From contig NZ_NRSM01000012.1 of the NCBI RefSeq assembly GCF_016584105.1, positions 45,981 through 109,980 of the forward strand: a DNA stretch of 64,000 nucleotides, written 5' to 3'. Under the pieces are notes generated by a model, which was not told where the DNA came from, ran no database searches, and saw only the letters and a program-made list of their open reading frames with translations. The DNA comes from Ectothiorhodospira shaposhnikovii. Lineage in GTDB: Bacteria > Pseudomonadota > Gammaproteobacteria > Ectothiorhodospirales > Ectothiorhodospiraceae. Below are positions 63,345-64,000 of the stretch, one piece after another (position 1 is the stretch's first letter; every line of letters begins with the position of its first letter). The translations under genes were made by a program, and so were the position numbers.

Positions 63345-63450
63345 CGCGCCGTCTCATTCTGGGTCCATCTCGATTCATCCGCGTCATCAGACAGAAATTC
63401 TGCCGAAGAGGGGGCCTCAAGGCAATCAGGCGAATCAAATAAAAATCAAA

Positions 63451-63468
63451 TGAATCTCTATTGATTCA
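63451..63468. promoter_or_regulatory. Inverted repeat between TetR and RND adaptor genes
   Basis: TGAATC-TCTATT-GATTCA is an exact 6-bp inverted repeat in the 197-base AT-rich gap. Further copies of GAATCAA and TTGATTC surround it (63432-63467). TetR operators are commonly palindromes of this size, so this is a natural candidate binding site. Confidence 0.45.
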
Positions 63469-63541
63469 AAAAATTCTAGAGCGTACCATTGGTATCTTTA
63501 GAGATTCAGCTGTCCAACTGTTCACACGGGATAACATCGCC

Positions 63542-63832
63542 ATGCACCGGGTCAGTTCGCTGGCGCTCTTGCTGCTATTCCTCGCCGGTTGCCACAGCGC
63601 CAGCTCCGACATCACCTTGCCTGCCCCTGAGCAACCGACCCACTTGGAGGTGATGGTCGTCATACCCCGCGCGCAACTGTTTTCGACAGAGCTGACGGGA
63701 CGGATCACCCCTGTTCATATGGCTGATGTCGGTCAGGCCGGTGTGAGTCTCTTCAGGACCCTGGGGAGACGCTGGTTTGATGGAGGCAGACCACAGCCTT
63801 GCAACTCAGTCTCGACGCACAAAGGCACGTAA
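63542..63832 (+). pseudogene. Truncated RND efflux periplasmic adaptor (MFP) gene
   Basis: The frame from ATG 63542 codes for a lipoprotein signal (LLLFLAGC) and the start of an HlyD/AcrA-like adaptor, with the ELTGRITPVHMADV segment that begins the first strand pair. After about residue 62, near 63725, similarity stops and the rest of the frame (to 63832) does not look like an adaptor. Full-length adaptors are about 380 residues. The loss is next to an IS3-family end. Confidence 0.65.
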
Positions 63833-63879
63833 GCGCCGCGTCACTTGCCGGACACGCAGAGGTTTATTCCGGAATAGCC

Positions 63880-64000
63880 TGTTCTGGTCAAGTCGCAGCG
63901 GACACGGATTAAGCAGCAACCGCTAAAAAATGTTGCTGAGGGGTGATGTACCCCAGGGACGAGTGGAGCCGGTCGCTGTTGTACTCCATCTCGATGTACT
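63880..64000 (-). mobile_element. End of an IS3-family insertion sequence
   Basis: The last 121 bases hold the 3' end of an IS3-family transposase and a terminal sequence beginning TGTTCTGGTC at 63880, with GGACAC further in, as in many IS3 ends. Its exact boundary is uncertain because the other end is outside the window. Confidence 0.6.
63909..64000 (-). CDS. IS3-family transposase OrfB, C-terminal fragment
   Basis: About 30 residues at the window edge read (minus strand) ...YIEMEYNSDRLHSSLGYITP, then QQHFLAVAA and a stop. This is the well-known C-terminal block of IS3-group DDE transposases. The catalytic core lies beyond the right edge. Confidence 0.85.
   Translation of the reverse strand, partial: YIEMEYNSDRLHSSLGYITPQQHFLAVAA

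Noticed and set aside
1..64000. tRNA, rRNA or CRISPR arrays
   Set aside because: I saw no cloverleaf with a conserved TTCGA-type arm, no rRNA conserved blocks and no regularly spaced identical repeats; short tRNAs could still have been missed by eye.

Overview
This window is a GC-rich chromosomal segment of a gammaproteobacterium. The RodA/PBP2/MltB/RlpA/DacA cell-shape cluster, the lptD-surA-pdxA-rsmA and apaG/apaH sets, ErpA, RppH with PtsP, and the lgt-thyA-folA run are all typical of that class. The long hydrophilic, Arg/Gly/Ala-rich proteins and the rubredoxin, bactofilin, hemerythrin/DUF2249 and ornithine-lipid genes would suit a Chromatiales/Ectothiorhodospiraceae-like bacterium, but no 16S or other marker is present, so the family is inference. 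No rRNA, tRNA or CRISPR array was recognised.

Layout. 1-5.3 kb: dacA (cut by the window edge), rlpA, mltB, rodA and mrdA on the minus strand, then ppa. 6-12.6 kb: adk, lptD, surA, pdxA, a DUF4156 lipoprotein and rsmA. 12.6-17.4 kb: tal, glk and an unrecognised gene, then apaG, a methyltransferase and apaH, so the usual rsmA-apaG-apaH run is split. 17.4-20.7 kb: a tightly overlapping minus-strand operon for ornithine lipid (olsB, olsA) with a glycosyltransferase and a PAP2 phosphatase. 20.8-24.7 kb: a PrcB-domain lipoprotein, rlmI, lgt, thyA and folA. 24.7-27.6 kb: znuB and znuC divergent from znuA around a Zur-like site. 27.7-41 kb: tyrS, anmK, a Sel1 protein, erpA, bactofilin, a coiled-coil protein, argC, a TlpA-like thioredoxin, ptsP, rppH, a HAD phosphatase, rubredoxin, thiD, thiE and hemL. 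41-46 kb: a TauE/SafE permease, thioredoxin, Lon-N protein, ubiX, and a hemerythrin-DUF2249-membrane protein operon behind an FNR/DNR-type palindrome. 46-55.6 kb: a MATE exporter whose 3' end runs into a DnaA-box/AT-rich element, a YaiI-family protein, a membrane alpha/beta-hydrolase, a PLP decarboxylase and a 1318-residue GGDEF/EAL protein with a C-terminal CZB zinc domain. 55.8-62.6 kb: an acyl-CoA synthetase, an orphan PAS-Fis regulator behind a sigma-54-like site, ybaK, an ABC-2 exporter, an inositol-monophosphatase-family enzyme and an FMN reductase. 62.7-64 kb: a more AT-rich region with a TetR regulator, a truncated RND adaptor gene and the end of an IS3-family element.

Most of the window is housekeeping. 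The stretches most worth attention are the DnaA-box cluster near 47.8 kb, the N-oxide-type operon near 43.7 kb with its well-placed palindrome, the phosphorus-free-lipid operon near 20 kb with 11-bp-phased Pho-like repeats, the CZB-containing c-di-GMP protein, and the IS-disrupted efflux locus at the right edge.
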